DNA of 64,000 nt from Rhodovulum sp. 12E13 (lineage in GTDB: Bacteria > Pseudomonadota > Alphaproteobacteria > Rhodobacterales > Rhodobacteraceae): NCBI RefSeq assembly GCF_003340565.1, contig NZ_QPLK01000001.1, forward strand, positions 124,001 to 188,000, read 5' to 3'. Positions 8,168 through 17,500 of the stretch are shown here, in pieces; positions within the stretch are counted from its first letter, which is position 1; each line of letters starts with the position of its first letter. The translations under genes and the position numbers were made by a program. The notes under the pieces were generated by a model, which saw only the letters and a program-made list of their open reading frames with translations, was not told the origin of the DNA and did no database searches.

Positions 8168-10717
8168 ATGAGCGACGATCACGGCAACGTTCTCGACGCC
8201 CGGCTGGCGCAGGCGCTCCAGCAGTATTTCAACGGCGTCAAGTACCGCAAGACGGTGGGCGACTGCGTGATCGTCTCGGCCATCCGCAAGCAGAACAGCG
8301 CGCCGGTCGACATCTACGCGCCCACCTTCGCCATCGCCGGGGAAGATGCCGCGCGCGCGGCGATCCTCGCCGATTTCCAGAAGGTCGACAAGCTCGCCAG
8401 CCCCGTCCTGCAATCGACCGAGCGGCTGCTCACCCGCGGCGACTTTCGCCAGACGCCGTCGCTGGCGATGCTCTCGTGCCCTGTGCCGGTCTTCGACGAC
8501 GCGTTCGACGCGCGCGCGCTCGACTACCGGCTGCGGGTCTTCGAGGAGGTGCTGCGCGGGCTCGCCGCGCTGCACGAGGCCGGCGTGATCCACGGCAACC
8601 TCCACCCCGGCGTGATCCGCCGCGAGGAGGAGGCGTCGAGCCTGAAGCTCTGCGATTTCGCGTGGTCGGGCGGGCGGGGGACGACGGTGACCGACCAGCC
8701 CACGCTCTACCGCAGCGCCCATGTCGTGAACAGCTCGACGCCGGGGATGATCGACGACGTGCACGCCGCCGGCATGGTCGGCTATCGCATCCTGATGGGC
8801 GGCTACGGGCCCGAGAAGGTGCTGACGGGTCATGCCGAGCCCGCCGACGACGACCAGATCGTGTCGTGCATTCTCGGCGAGGCCGCCCCGGCCCCGACCG
8901 GCGCCGAACTGTTCCCCGAGGGCCACCCGGCCGCCGACCAGGTGGCGCGCCTGCTCGCGCGGATGACGGGGCGGCTCGAGGGGTCGGCGCCCTATTCGAC
9001 CGCCGCCGCCGCCCTGCGCGCCTTCCGCTCGATGGTCGACAACCCCGGCGGAGGCGCCGCGATCGAGGCGGGCACGCAGGCGCCCCGGCCCTCCGACCCG
9101 CCGCCGCCGCCGGCCCGGCCGCCGCGGGCCGAGCGTGCGGGCGGCGGCGTGTCGAACGCCGTGGCTATCGTGCTCTTCGCCGGTTTCCTCGGCGCGGGCG
9201 GGGCCGCCTACTACCTCTGGATGCAGGTGCAGGAGGCCCGCGGCGCGGCCGTCGCGCTCGCCGCCGAGTTGCGCGACGCCCAGCGCGTGCGCACGACGCT
9301 GGGCGAGGACGTCGCGGCGCTGCTCGGCGCCGAGAGGCGGCTGGGCGAAGCGCGCGGGGCCGGGCCGGCGGCGTCGGTGGCGGCCGCCGCCGCGCTCGGT
9401 GCGGCCGAGGCCACGCTCGACGAGGCGCGCGCGGCAGTCGGCTCCGGCACGTTCGACGTGCTCTCGGAGACCGCGACGCAGGCAACGCGGGAGGCCGCCG
9501 CGATCCTGCCGCTGATCGACGCGGCGCGAGAGGCCGCCATCGGCGCCCGCGCCCGTGCGGACGAACTCGCCGCGCAGGCCGCGCGCGCCGGCACGGCCGG
9601 GGGCGCGCCCCTCGGTGACGCGGCCGAGGCCACCGCCGTGGCGGAGGGCCTGACGCTGGAGCGCCGCTTCGAGGAGGCCGCTTCGGGCTGGTCCGACGCC
9701 GCCGCGCTCTACGAGGCGGCCATCGCCGCCGCCGGGCAGGCCGCTGCCGCCGCGCGGTCCGCTGCCGAGAGTGCGCGGACCGAGGCGCGCGCCGCGGGCG
9801 CCGACTCGCTCGAGGACTTTGCCGTCGCCGGTCGCTTCTTCGCCGAAGGAGAGCACCATGCGGAAGCGGGGGAATACACCGATGCGGTCTGGCGCTTCGA
9901 CGACGCGGCCATCTGGTTCGCCAACGCCCGTCGCCGCGCGAGTGCGGCCCTCACCACCATGAGGACCGTCACGATCGGCAGCACGCCAGAGCGGATGGCC
10001 GCCGCCGTCGCCCTCTGCCGCGCGGCCTCGCCCGCCGGCCCGGCAGCCTGCCCCGATGCCCGCCCGCAGGGCGAGCGCGTCCGCGAGGCGACGCTCACGC
10101 CCTTCGTGCTCGACGCGCGCGAGGTGAGCGCGGGCGAGTTCGCCACCTTCGTCGAGGCCACCGGGCACGTCACCGATGCCGAGCGCACGCGGCGCGTGAT
10201 GGTGGTCACGTCGAACGCGAACGTGCGATTCCTCGAATCGGGCTACACGTGGGCCAACCCTCGCGGATCGGATACGACATATACCACAGCCCCCGACATG
10301 CCGGTTATCAATGTCTCCATGAGAGACGCAGACGCATATTGCCGTTGGGCCGGGGGTCGCCTGCCCACCGAGGCGGAGTGGGAACACGCCGCGCAGGGCG
10401 CCGACGACCGCGTCTTTCCCTGGGGGTCCGACTTCGCGCACGGCACCGTGGTCTGGCGCGGTGCGCCGTCGCCGGCCATGCGTATCCCGCAGCCGGTCGG
10501 CGCGGCGGGCGCGGCCGGCCCGTCGCGGCACGTCGGCCTGTCGGGCAACGCGCGCGAATGGGTGGTGAGCGATGCCGGGGGCGTCCTCAAGGGCGGGTCG
10601 TGGAACACCACCGACCCGGGCAACCTGCGCGTCGCCGCCCGCTTCGAGGCCGCGCCCGAGATGGCCGGCGTCGATTTCGGCTTCCGCTGTGCGCAAGACG
10701 TGGAGGACTGGCAATGA
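8168..10717 (+). CDS. pseudokinase - membrane helix - FGE-sulfatase-like protein
   Basis: 849 residues. Residues 1-280 resemble a Ser/Thr kinase: the HRDLKPxN loop appears as HGNLHPGVI (142-150; Asp to Asn, Lys to His, Asn to Val), DFG appears as DFA (163-165), and no VAIK lysine is recognisable, so it is probably a pseudokinase. A proline-rich linker and one membrane helix (about 332-352) follow, then a long Ala-rich helical, probably coiled-coil, region to about 600. Residues 643-849 match the formylglycine-generating enzyme fold (RLPTEAEWEHAA, GNAREWV, LKGGSWN, FGFRCA), but the C-terminal segment that carries the catalytic Cys pair in true FGE (the CxxxxC region before the final FGFR) has none. 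Topology would place the pseudokinase in the cytoplasm and the FGE-like domain in the periplasm, suited to passing a signal across the membrane. Ends in an ATGA overlap with the next gene. Confidence 0.78.
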   Translation: MSDDHGNVLDARLAQALQQYFNGVKYRKTVGDCVIVSAIRKQNSAPVDIYAPTFAIAGEDAARAAILADFQKVDKLASPVLQSTERLLTRGDFRQTPSLAMLSCPVPVFDDAFDARALDYRLRVFEEVLRGLAALHEAGVIHGNLHPGVIRREEEASSLKLCDFAWSGGRGTTVTDQPTLYRSAHVVNSSTPGMIDDVHAAGMVGYRILMGGYGPEKVLTGHAEPADDDQIVSCILGEAAPAPTGAELFPEGHPAADQVARLLARMTGRLEGSAPYSTAAAALRAFRSMVDNPGGGAAIEAGTQAPRPSDPPPPPARPPRAERAGGGVSNAVAIVLFAGFLGAGGAAYYLWMQVQEARGAAVALAAELRDAQRVRTTLGEDVAALLGAERRLGEARGAGPAASVAAAAALGAAEATLDEARAAVGSGTFDVLSETATQATREAAAILPLIDAAREAAIGARARADELAAQAARAGTAGGAPLGDAAEATAVAEGLTLERRFEEAASGWSDAAALYEAAIAAAGQAAAAARSAAESARTEARAAGADSLEDFAVAGRFFAEGEHHAEAGEYTDAVWRFDDAAIWFANARRRASAALTTMRTVTIGSTPERMAAAVALCRAASPAGPAACPDARPQGERVREATLTPFVLDAREVSAGEFATFVEATGHVTDAERTRRVMVVTSNANVRFLESGYTWANPRGSDTTYTTAPDMPVINVSMRDADAYCRWAGGRLPTEAEWEHAAQGADDRVFPWGSDFAHGTVVWRGAPSPAMRIPQPVGAAGAAGPSRHVGLSGNAREWVVSDAGGVLKGGSWNTTDPGNLRVAARFEAAPEMAGVDFGFRCAQDVEDWQ

Positions 10718-12267
10718 CCGGCAGGGTGCGCGCGCTTCTTCTTGGGTCGCTGGGCCTGCTGGCGGCCGGCGCCGCCGGCGCAGAGGACCGGGCCGTGGTC
10801 GTGGGCATCGACAGTTACCCGGGCGTCTTCCTGCCGCGCGCGCTGTCGAGCGCGTCGGCCGATGCCGAGCGGATGCGCGACCATCTCGTGACCGATCTGG
10901 GCTTCGCGCCCGGCGCGGTGACGCTGCTGACCGACGAGGCCGCCACGTCGGGCGCCATCGTCGACGCGCTTCTCGACGATCTCGTGGGCGGCACCGGCCC
11001 GGGGGATCGGGCGTTCTTCTACTTCGCCGGGCTTGGCGGCCGGATCGCCGCCGCTGGCGGAATCGAGAGCGACGGCTACGAGGAGTTCCTGCTCGCCCAC
11101 GGTGACGGAGACCCCTTCGCGCTTATCCCCGAGGGGGCGCTGGTCGAGATCTTCGATCGGATCGGCGACCGCGAGGTGTCGCTCGTGATCGACGCCTCGA
11201 TGACCGCCCCGCCGGCGCGCGCGATCGGACAGGGCGACGCGGTCGCCGCCCGTGCCGCCGCGTTCGGGCAGCTTCCGCGGGCGGCCTCGCGCAATGTCTC
11301 CGACGCGGCTCCCGGCCCCGTCGGCGCGGCGACCTTTGGCGAAGGGCCCTTCGGCACCGGCGCGGCCAGCCGCAACATCTGGGTCGCCGCCGCGCCCTCG
11401 CAGGTCGCCTGGGAGACGCCCGAGGGCGGGGTGTTCACCGACACCTGGATCGAGGGCGTCTCGGACGGTGCGGCCGACATGAACGGCAACGGCGTCGTCA
11501 CCAACGCCGAGCTCCTGGTGCACATGCGCGAGGTATCGGAGGCCTGGTGCGCCGGCAACGCGAGCTGTCGGGCCACCGGGCTGGGGCTGACGCCCGACTT
11601 CTCGGGCGACGTTCTGGGCCAGGTGGTCGCGCTCTCCGCAACGGCCGCGCCGCAGGAGGCGGGGCCGACGTCCGCTCCCGCCGCGACCGTCCCGCCCGGG
11701 GGCGACCAGCAGGCCGCTGCGCCCCAGGCGCTGGCCGCGGCGCCCGGGCGCGACACGGTGCAGGCCTTCGTGACCGACCTGTTCGCCGCCTCCAACGCGG
11801 CGGGGCTGACGATCGACATCTCGACAGACGGCCCGTTGCGGCTCGGCGACACGGTGAGCTTTACCGTGACGAGCGAGCGCGCCGGCACGCTGCTCCTGCT
11901 CGACGTGAACCCCGAGGGCGATCTGTTCCAGATCTTCCCGTCGAGGCTGTCGCTGGCCGAGGCGGCTGCGGTCTCGGCCGGAGAGGCCGTGCGCATCCCG
12001 GGCCCCTACGCCCCGTCGGGCCGGCCGATACGGATCAGGGTGACCGAGCCGGCCGGCGACGGCATGCTGCTGGCGCTGCTGGTCGAGGGCGAGGCGCCGG
12101 TCTTCGAGACGATCCTGCCCCGCAACCTCGAATTCGCCCCGATCCCCAACGCGACGCAGTATCTCTACGAGCTCGTGCAGTCGCTGCTCGAGATGCAGGT
12201 CGGTCCCGGCGGCAACGCCGCCGTCGACTGGTCGGCCGCCTACCTGCCCTACTCGATCCTGCGCTGA
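10714..12267 (+). CDS. exported caspase-like protein lacking its catalytic dyad, with DUF4384-like domain
   Basis: 517 residues with a signal peptide (about 1-22). The peptidase C14-like fold starts at AVVVGIDSYPG. The His motif (normally SGHG) reads FAGLGG, so the catalytic His is Leu107; the Cys motif (normally LDAC) reads VIDASMT, so the nucleophile is Ser162. The active site is therefore very likely dead. The C-terminal half contains a DUF4384-like beta domain (about 375-470: GDTVSFTVTSERAGTLLLLD followed by NPEGDLFQIFPS), which is often fused to caspase or kinase domains in bacteria. The start is fixed by the ATGA overlap with the pseudokinase gene. Predicted location is periplasmic, next to the FGE-like domain of its partner. 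An intact caspase homologue is encoded at 22877. Confidence 0.75.
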   Translation: MTGRVRALLLGSLGLLAAGAAGAEDRAVVVGIDSYPGVFLPRALSSASADAERMRDHLVTDLGFAPGAVTLLTDEAATSGAIVDALLDDLVGGTGPGDRAFFYFAGLGGRIAAAGGIESDGYEEFLLAHGDGDPFALIPEGALVEIFDRIGDREVSLVIDASMTAPPARAIGQGDAVAARAAAFGQLPRAASRNVSDAAPGPVGAATFGEGPFGTGAASRNIWVAAAPSQVAWETPEGGVFTDTWIEGVSDGAADMNGNGVVTNAELLVHMREVSEAWCAGNASCRATGLGLTPDFSGDVLGQVVALSATAAPQEAGPTSAPAATVPPGGDQQAAAPQALAAAPGRDTVQAFVTDLFAASNAAGLTIDISTDGPLRLGDTVSFTVTSERAGTLLLLDVNPEGDLFQIFPSRLSLAEAAAVSAGEAVRIPGPYAPSGRPIRIRVTEPAGDGMLLALLVEGEAPVFETILPRNLEFAPIPNATQYLYELVQSLLEMQVGPGGNAAVDWSAAYLPYSILR

Positions 12268-12294
12268 GACCCGGCCGGATCGGACGACGCCAAG

Positions 12295-13200
12295 ATGGAG
12301 ACCAACGCCATGTGGCCCAGGATCAGATCGAAGCTGCCGGTCGCGCTGTTCCTTGTCGGCCTCTGCCCGGGACAGGCGCTGGCCTGCGCGGCCTACGATG
12401 CCGTGGTCGCCGCCGTCGAGGCCGACGACCGCGCGGAGGTGACACGCCTATACGACGTGCTGGGCGCCGACGAGAGCTGCGACGCGGCGATCCGCGACTG
12501 GGCGGGCGTCTATCTCGCCCGCCAGCACCTGCGCGAGGGGCTGGACGCCGAGCGCGCGCCCGAGGCCCGGCGCGCGGCGCTGCAGGCCGCCCTGTCGCTC
12601 GAGACCCACTGGCGCACCCTGTCGGAGCTGGGACGGCTCGAATGGGCCGAAAAGAACTATCCCGGGGCGGCCGCCTTGCTCCGCCGCGCGCTGACCGAGA
12701 TCGCCGAGGGCAATCAGGATCACGAGGCGAAACCCGCCGACATCACCGCGCTGCGCACTCTCTACACCGACTCGCTCGCGCTCAGCGGCGAGACGCTGGC
12801 CTCGGCCGATGCGGCATCCGAGCTCTTTCGCACCAGTTACCGCGGCTTCAAGGTCGAGGAGACGCCGCTGCCGATCACCTTCCACTACGACAGCACGGAG
12901 TTCGACGCCCAGGGGCGCCGCTACGCCCAGCAGCTCCGCGACCATTTGCTGACCCACAACCCGCCGCGGATCGAGCTCGACGGCCACACCGACCCGAGGG
13001 GCGGCGAGACCTACAATCTCGAGCTTTCGGTGGCGCGGGCCGAGGCCGTCCGTCGGTTCGTGACCGAGGGCGGCTATGACGGCGAGATCGCCGTGCGCGG
13101 CTTCGGTGAGAGCAAGGTTCCGCCGCCGCCCGAGGGCGTTGTCGCGGGGTCGGAGGAGCATCACCGCATCGCCCGCCGCGTCGTCTTCCGCGGCAGCTGA
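12295..13200 (+). CDS. OmpA-family peptidoglycan-binding protein
   Basis: 301 residues; an in-frame ATG at 12310 gives a more typical signal peptide and may be the true start. The signal peptide ends in ALA before Cys, suggesting signal peptidase I. Residues about 30-190 are helical, possibly TPR-like, with four Cys. The C-terminal OmpA domain (about 195-300) shows ITFHYDS, IELDGHTDPRGG with the diaminopimelate-binding Asp, and NLELSVARAEAVRRFV including the conserved Arg. OmpA domains anchor assemblies to peptidoglycan. Placed as the last of the four accessory genes within the tad locus, 27 bp after the caspase-like gene, it probably ties the pilus or signalling complex to the cell wall. Confidence 0.85.
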   Translation: METNAMWPRIRSKLPVALFLVGLCPGQALACAAYDAVVAAVEADDRAEVTRLYDVLGADESCDAAIRDWAGVYLARQHLREGLDAERAPEARRAALQAALSLETHWRTLSELGRLEWAEKNYPGAAALLRRALTEIAEGNQDHEAKPADITALRTLYTDSLALSGETLASADAASELFRTSYRGFKVEETPLPITFHYDSTEFDAQGRRYAQQLRDHLLTHNPPRIELDGHTDPRGGETYNLELSVARAEAVRRFVTEGGYDGEIAVRGFGESKVPPPPEGVVAGSEEHHRIARRVVFRGS

Positions 13201-13221
13201 GCGGCGCGGGGCGGCCCGGCG

Positions 13222-13821
13222 ATGGAGCCGCATCTGCTCGTCCTCGCCGTGACGGCGGCGGCGCTCGCGGGCCTCTGCCTCGCCGACCTGTGGGAGCCGG
13301 GCCAGGCCGCCCGCGTTCGGGGTGTCGCGGCGGCGAGCGCCATCCTGCCCGCGCTGTTCTTCGCCCCCGCCGGCGCCGACGCGGCGTTTCTCGCGTGGAC
13401 CGCGATCCTGGTTGCCCTCTTCGTGGCGCTCGCGGTCGTCGATCTCGCCTCGCGCACCGTGCCGGACGCGCTCGTGCTGCCGCTGATCGCGTTCGGGCTC
13501 GGGCATGCGTGGATGCGCGACCTGTCGGTCGGCGCGATGACCCTTGCCGTCGCTCTCGTCGTGGGGGCGGCGCTCTTCGCCTCGGCCGTGCCTGCGCGGC
13601 TGCGTGCCGGCATCGGCGGCGGCGACGTACTGCTCGTCGCCGCCGCGCTGGCCTGGCTTGGCCCGATGGTGGCGCTCGACCTCATCGTGCTGGTCGCGGC
13701 CTTGCTCCTGCCCTTCGCCGCCATGGCCGTGGCGCGGCGGGGCGCCCCCCGGGGCCTGCCCGCAGCCCCCGCCGTGGCGGCGGCCACCCTCGTGCTCTGG
13801 CTGCACGGCCCGATCCTGTAG
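13222..13821 (+). CDS. cpaA: A24 prepilin peptidase CpaA/TadV
   Basis: 199 residues, almost entirely hydrophobic with about six membrane helices. The two aspartyl-peptidase motifs are present: an Asp at the start of DLASRTVPDALVL and the GxGD-type motif in GIGGGDVLL. This enzyme cleaves Flp pilins and the TadE/F pseudopilins. In many tad loci it lies at the 5' end; here it closes the operon, 21 bp after the OmpA-type gene, which supports the view that the four preceding genes belong to the pilus system rather than being a chance insertion. Confidence 0.83.
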   Translation: MEPHLLVLAVTAAALAGLCLADLWEPGQAARVRGVAAASAILPALFFAPAGADAAFLAWTAILVALFVALAVVDLASRTVPDALVLPLIAFGLGHAWMRDLSVGAMTLAVALVVGAALFASAVPARLRAGIGGGDVLLVAAALAWLGPMVALDLIVLVAALLLPFAAMAVARRGAPRGLPAAPAVAAATLVLWLHGPIL

Positions 13822-13937
13822 AGTCTTTTCGGAGTGGACGGCGCAGCGCCGCTTCGCCATTCATGAACCCAAGGGGTAACCGGGCGTCACGGGGCGAGAG
13901 CGCGACAGGCATGGCCGCCGGCAGCAGGACCGATCAC

Positions 13938-14576
13938 ATGACGCTGGCGCTCGAGACCGTCCAGGCGGTGCTCGAGTCCGAGCACGCCTTCTTCGAGGCG
14001 GTCCGTACCGAGTTGCGCAAGGTCGCGCCGCTGTCGGAATTTCCTACCGTGTCGAGCCCCAACGGCATGGACTACGTGCTGCAGCTGACCCGCTTCCTGT
14101 TCTTCCTCGACGCGCTCAACTGCACCGACGCCGAAAAGGTCAGCCGTTTCATCGACCTGCACAACGCAAAGGTCGAGTCGGACATAGCCGACCCGGGCTA
14201 TCCGCGATCGCTGGTCGAGGCGCGCAAGGCGATCATCCGGCCCGAGCGCAAGGCCAAGATCGTCGAGACCGTCGGGGCCTTCGGCCGGCCGATCTTCGCG
14301 ATCTACGATTACGGGCACTTCCTGATCGAGAACATGTCGCCCAAGACCACCGAGAAGCTGATCGAGGACCTGCGTTACGGCGGGCTGCTCGTGCGCCGCG
14401 AGGATCACCGGATCGACGCCGACCAGAAGCGCGTGCTGATCGAGAGCACCGGCCTCTTGCAGCACTACTACGTGGCCTCGCTGCTGCAGCTGCGCAGGGA
14501 TATCGCGGGCAATGTCGGCGTCTCGGTCGCCGAGGAAGAGACCGATCAGGCTTCCCTCGCCCACCGAGACAGGTAG
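13938..14576 (+). CDS. protein of unknown function
   Basis: 212 residues from the ATG at 13938, preceded by AGGA eight bases upstream; in-frame ATGs at 13863 and 13911 lack a good ribosome site. It is soluble and mostly helical, with no signal peptide or membrane segment. A C-terminal part (TEKLIEDLRYGGLLVRRED) could be a winged-helix-like or helical adaptor segment, but I do not recognise the family. It lies 116 bp after the prepilin peptidase gene in the same direction and converges on the glycosyltransferase operon; the two coding regions overlap by 31 bp at their 3' ends. Codon use matches its neighbours. Confidence 0.6.
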   Translation: MTLALETVQAVLESEHAFFEAVRTELRKVAPLSEFPTVSSPNGMDYVLQLTRFLFFLDALNCTDAEKVSRFIDLHNAKVESDIADPGYPRSLVEARKAIIRPERKAKIVETVGAFGRPIFAIYDYGHFLIENMSPKTTEKLIEDLRYGGLLVRREDHRIDADQKRVLIESTGLLQHYYVASLLQLRRDIAGNVGVSVAEEETDQASLAHRDR

Positions 14577-17500
14577 CGCCGCGCGAGGAACTCCTCGACC
14601 GCCTGCGGATTGCTGAAGCGCGACAGGATGTCGGTGCTGTTCTGCTTTCGGATGTCGGGCTGGGCAGTGTCGGGGATCGAGATGCCGACATGCTCGCCGA
14701 TCCGGGCCCGCGTTCGGGGGGCGGACAGGCGGGTATACTCCACGAAGAGCGGCCTCCGCCCCATCTCGCCGAAGATGTGCATCCGCTCCATCTCGATCCG
14801 CCGCTGGTACTCGAGGAAGTGCTCGAACTCGCCGGCGTCGAACGGCACCCGGAGCTGCTCGCCGGTGCGGTCGGTATGGCGCGCCCATTCGCCCGAGGCG
14901 CGCGCGATCTGCTCCGAGGAATACTGCGCCAGAAGGTTCTCGCGGCTCAGATGGATCAGCGCGGTGTCGGGATCCTCGGCGATGCGGCGGGTCACCGTCT
15001 GGTCGAGATGGGCGAAATGCTTGAACGCGACGAGCTGCAGGCCGGCGGCGCTCGCCTCTTCGCGCACCCGGTCGAGAAAGCCGGCGGGGTCGGTGTCGCG
15101 CTCGGCCAGCGCGTGGGGCGCGTCGACCGTCTCGCGGGCGAACTGGATCATCTCCTCGTGGAACAGCTCGAAATGGCAGAGCACCCCCGGCGTCCGGTTG
15201 AGCACGGCACATAGCAGGGTCGAGCCGGTGCGCGGGCTTGCGAGGATCGCCAGCATGCGCGCGCGGGTAGGGCGGAGGGTGAGCGCGGGGGCCGGCGGGG
15301 TCGACGAGGGGCGGAACGGCCCGGCCTCGGCCTGGGCGGGCGCAAGGCCCGGGAAGCGGCCCGAGGCTTCGGCGAGCGCCCAGAGCGCCTGCGTGTAGGC
15401 CGCCCCGTATGCCGCCCGGTCGTCGTGCGGCGGGGGATCGCCCGCCGCCGCCTCGGCGGTGCGCCGGGCGGCGTCGTCGCGCGCGGAGGCGTCGCGGGCG
15501 AGCCGGGCGGCGATGGCGATGTAGGCCGCGTCGTCCTCGGCCACGAGGTCGGCCAGGCCGTGGGCGCGCAGCCAGCCCGCGCCCGTCAGTTGCCGCAGCG
15601 CGCCGCCGGCCCGTGCCACGACCGGCGTGCCGACGGACAGCGCCTCGCAGACGGTCGTCGCCCCCGAGTAGGGGAAGCTGTCGAGCATGAGGTCGGCCGC
15701 GGCGACGAGGGCGCGCAGCCGCGCGGGCGGCATCGCCGGGCAGATCGTCACCCGTTCCCGCGGCAGCCCCGCGGCGGCGAGGCGCGCGGCGAAGCGCGCG
15801 GGGTCGGCCGGCATCGACCAGTTGGCGGCGAAAGGCGCGAGGACGAGCACCGCATCGGGCGCCTGCTCCAGCACCTGCGCCCAGGCGGCGAGCGCACGGT
15901 CGGTGATCTTGTGCGCCATGGCCGCCGAGATCAGCATCGTCTGCCCCTCGCCGAGCGCGAGGTCGGCGCGGAGCCGGGCCCCGTCGACGCGCCCGGGCGG
16001 CGGGAAGGCGTAGGCGCAGGGCGCCGCGCCCGGGATCTCGTGCAGCGGCTCGTGGTATTGTGCCTGCGCGTCGTCGGGCTCGGTCGCCGGGCAGGTGAGG
16101 GCCGCGTCGAACGAGGAGAGGCCGCTCGTCGTCGGGCAGACCGCCGTGTGCCAGACCTGAAGCGGCGCGAGGCGGTGGGCGTAGATCGCGGTCACCGGCT
16201 CGAAATCGCGGGCATAGGCCCCGGCCACGAAGATATCGAGCCCGAGCGCCCGGATCGCCGCGACGGCCTCGACCGTCGAAAGCCCGGCGAGGCACAGCGT
16301 GCGCGCGAAGACATCGGGCGCCGGGTCTCCCTCGTCGGACATGCGGATCAGCACCGGCTCGAACCGGGCGCTGTCGAGCCCGTCATACATGCCGCGCAGG
16401 GCCCAGCCCTCGGGCGTCGGCGTCACGTCGCGCACGAGCACGCCGAGGCGCAGGCGGTCGAGCCCTTCGCGGATCGTCGGCGGCGCGGTCAGGTCGGCGC
16501 CGGCATCGGCCAGCACCCGCTCGATGGCGCGGGACTGCAGACGCGCGAGCGCCGTGATGTCGTCCGCGCCGAAGATCATTCGCGTGGCGCGGAGCTGGCG
16601 GATCGTCGCGGCGGCGAGCGCATGGCGCCGCCCGAGCGTCGGCCCCTCCTCGAGCGCGGCGAGGGCGCTCGCGAGCAGCCGGCCGAGGTAGACGCGCCAT
16701 GCGCCATGGTCGGCTTCCGTCTCGAGGTCGGGCGCCGCGCCGAGCCAGCCGCCGATCGCCTCGGGGCTGGCGAGAAACGGCACCGGCAGTCGCGCGAGAT
16801 CGCCGCCGAACGGGTGCCGCCACGCGGGGATCAGCAGCAGCCCCGCGAGCGCATGGGCGAGGCGGCCACGGTCGGTCTCGGCGCCGGACAGGCCGTCGAG
16901 CGCGGCGCATTCCTCGTCCGTCGCGGGCATGCCGCGCGTCGCCTGCGCGAGGTCGACCAGCCGGCGGGCCTCGTCCTCGCTGCCGAGCAGGAGCAGCGGC
17001 AGCGCCACGTCGGAGCGGGCGACCAGGGAGACGAGCGCGGCGCGGCAGGCGGCAAGCTCGCCCGTCAGGTGGGGCGCGTCGGGATCGGCCAGAAGCGCGC
17101 CGGCACGGTCGAGCGCGCGCCGGAAGTCCGGGGCGCGCGTCGCGGGTTGCGCCGCCGGCCGGGCGGGGGGGGCGAGCCGCCCGCCGATCTCGATCTCGGT
17201 CAGTTCGACGGGGGCGAACTCCACCGCTTCGCCCGCGATCAGCACCGAGTGCAGCACGAGGTCGAGACGCCCGTTGGCGGGCGCCGCCCCGACCGGAACC
17301 GCGAAATCGCCGGGCCCGAGCAGGTCGGCCTGGGCCAGCATCGTCTCGCCGTGGCTGACGCCGAGGACGAGCGCGTGCCCCTCGGGCGGCGGAAAGAGCG
17401 GCGCCACGCGCAGCGTGACCGTCAGATCCTCCGCCTCGGGGTCGACGCCGAGCGACAGCGTCGCCTCTGCGGCGGCGGTCTGGGGGCCTGTGGTGCCCCC

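Noticed and set aside
6233-10714. A very long reverse-strand open frame opposite tadC and the pseudokinase gene
   Set aside because: It is antisense to well-supported genes; its Arg/Gly/Ala/His-rich composition is what GC-rich third positions produce on the opposite strand.
8168-10717. Active formylglycine-generating enzyme
   Set aside because: The segment that carries the catalytic cysteines in true FGE has none here, and no sulfatase gene is nearby.
7322-13200. Type VI secretion accessory genes
   Set aside because: FHA, kinase-like and OmpA genes recall T6SS regulation, but no sheath, VgrG, ClpV or membrane-core gene is present; the context is tad.
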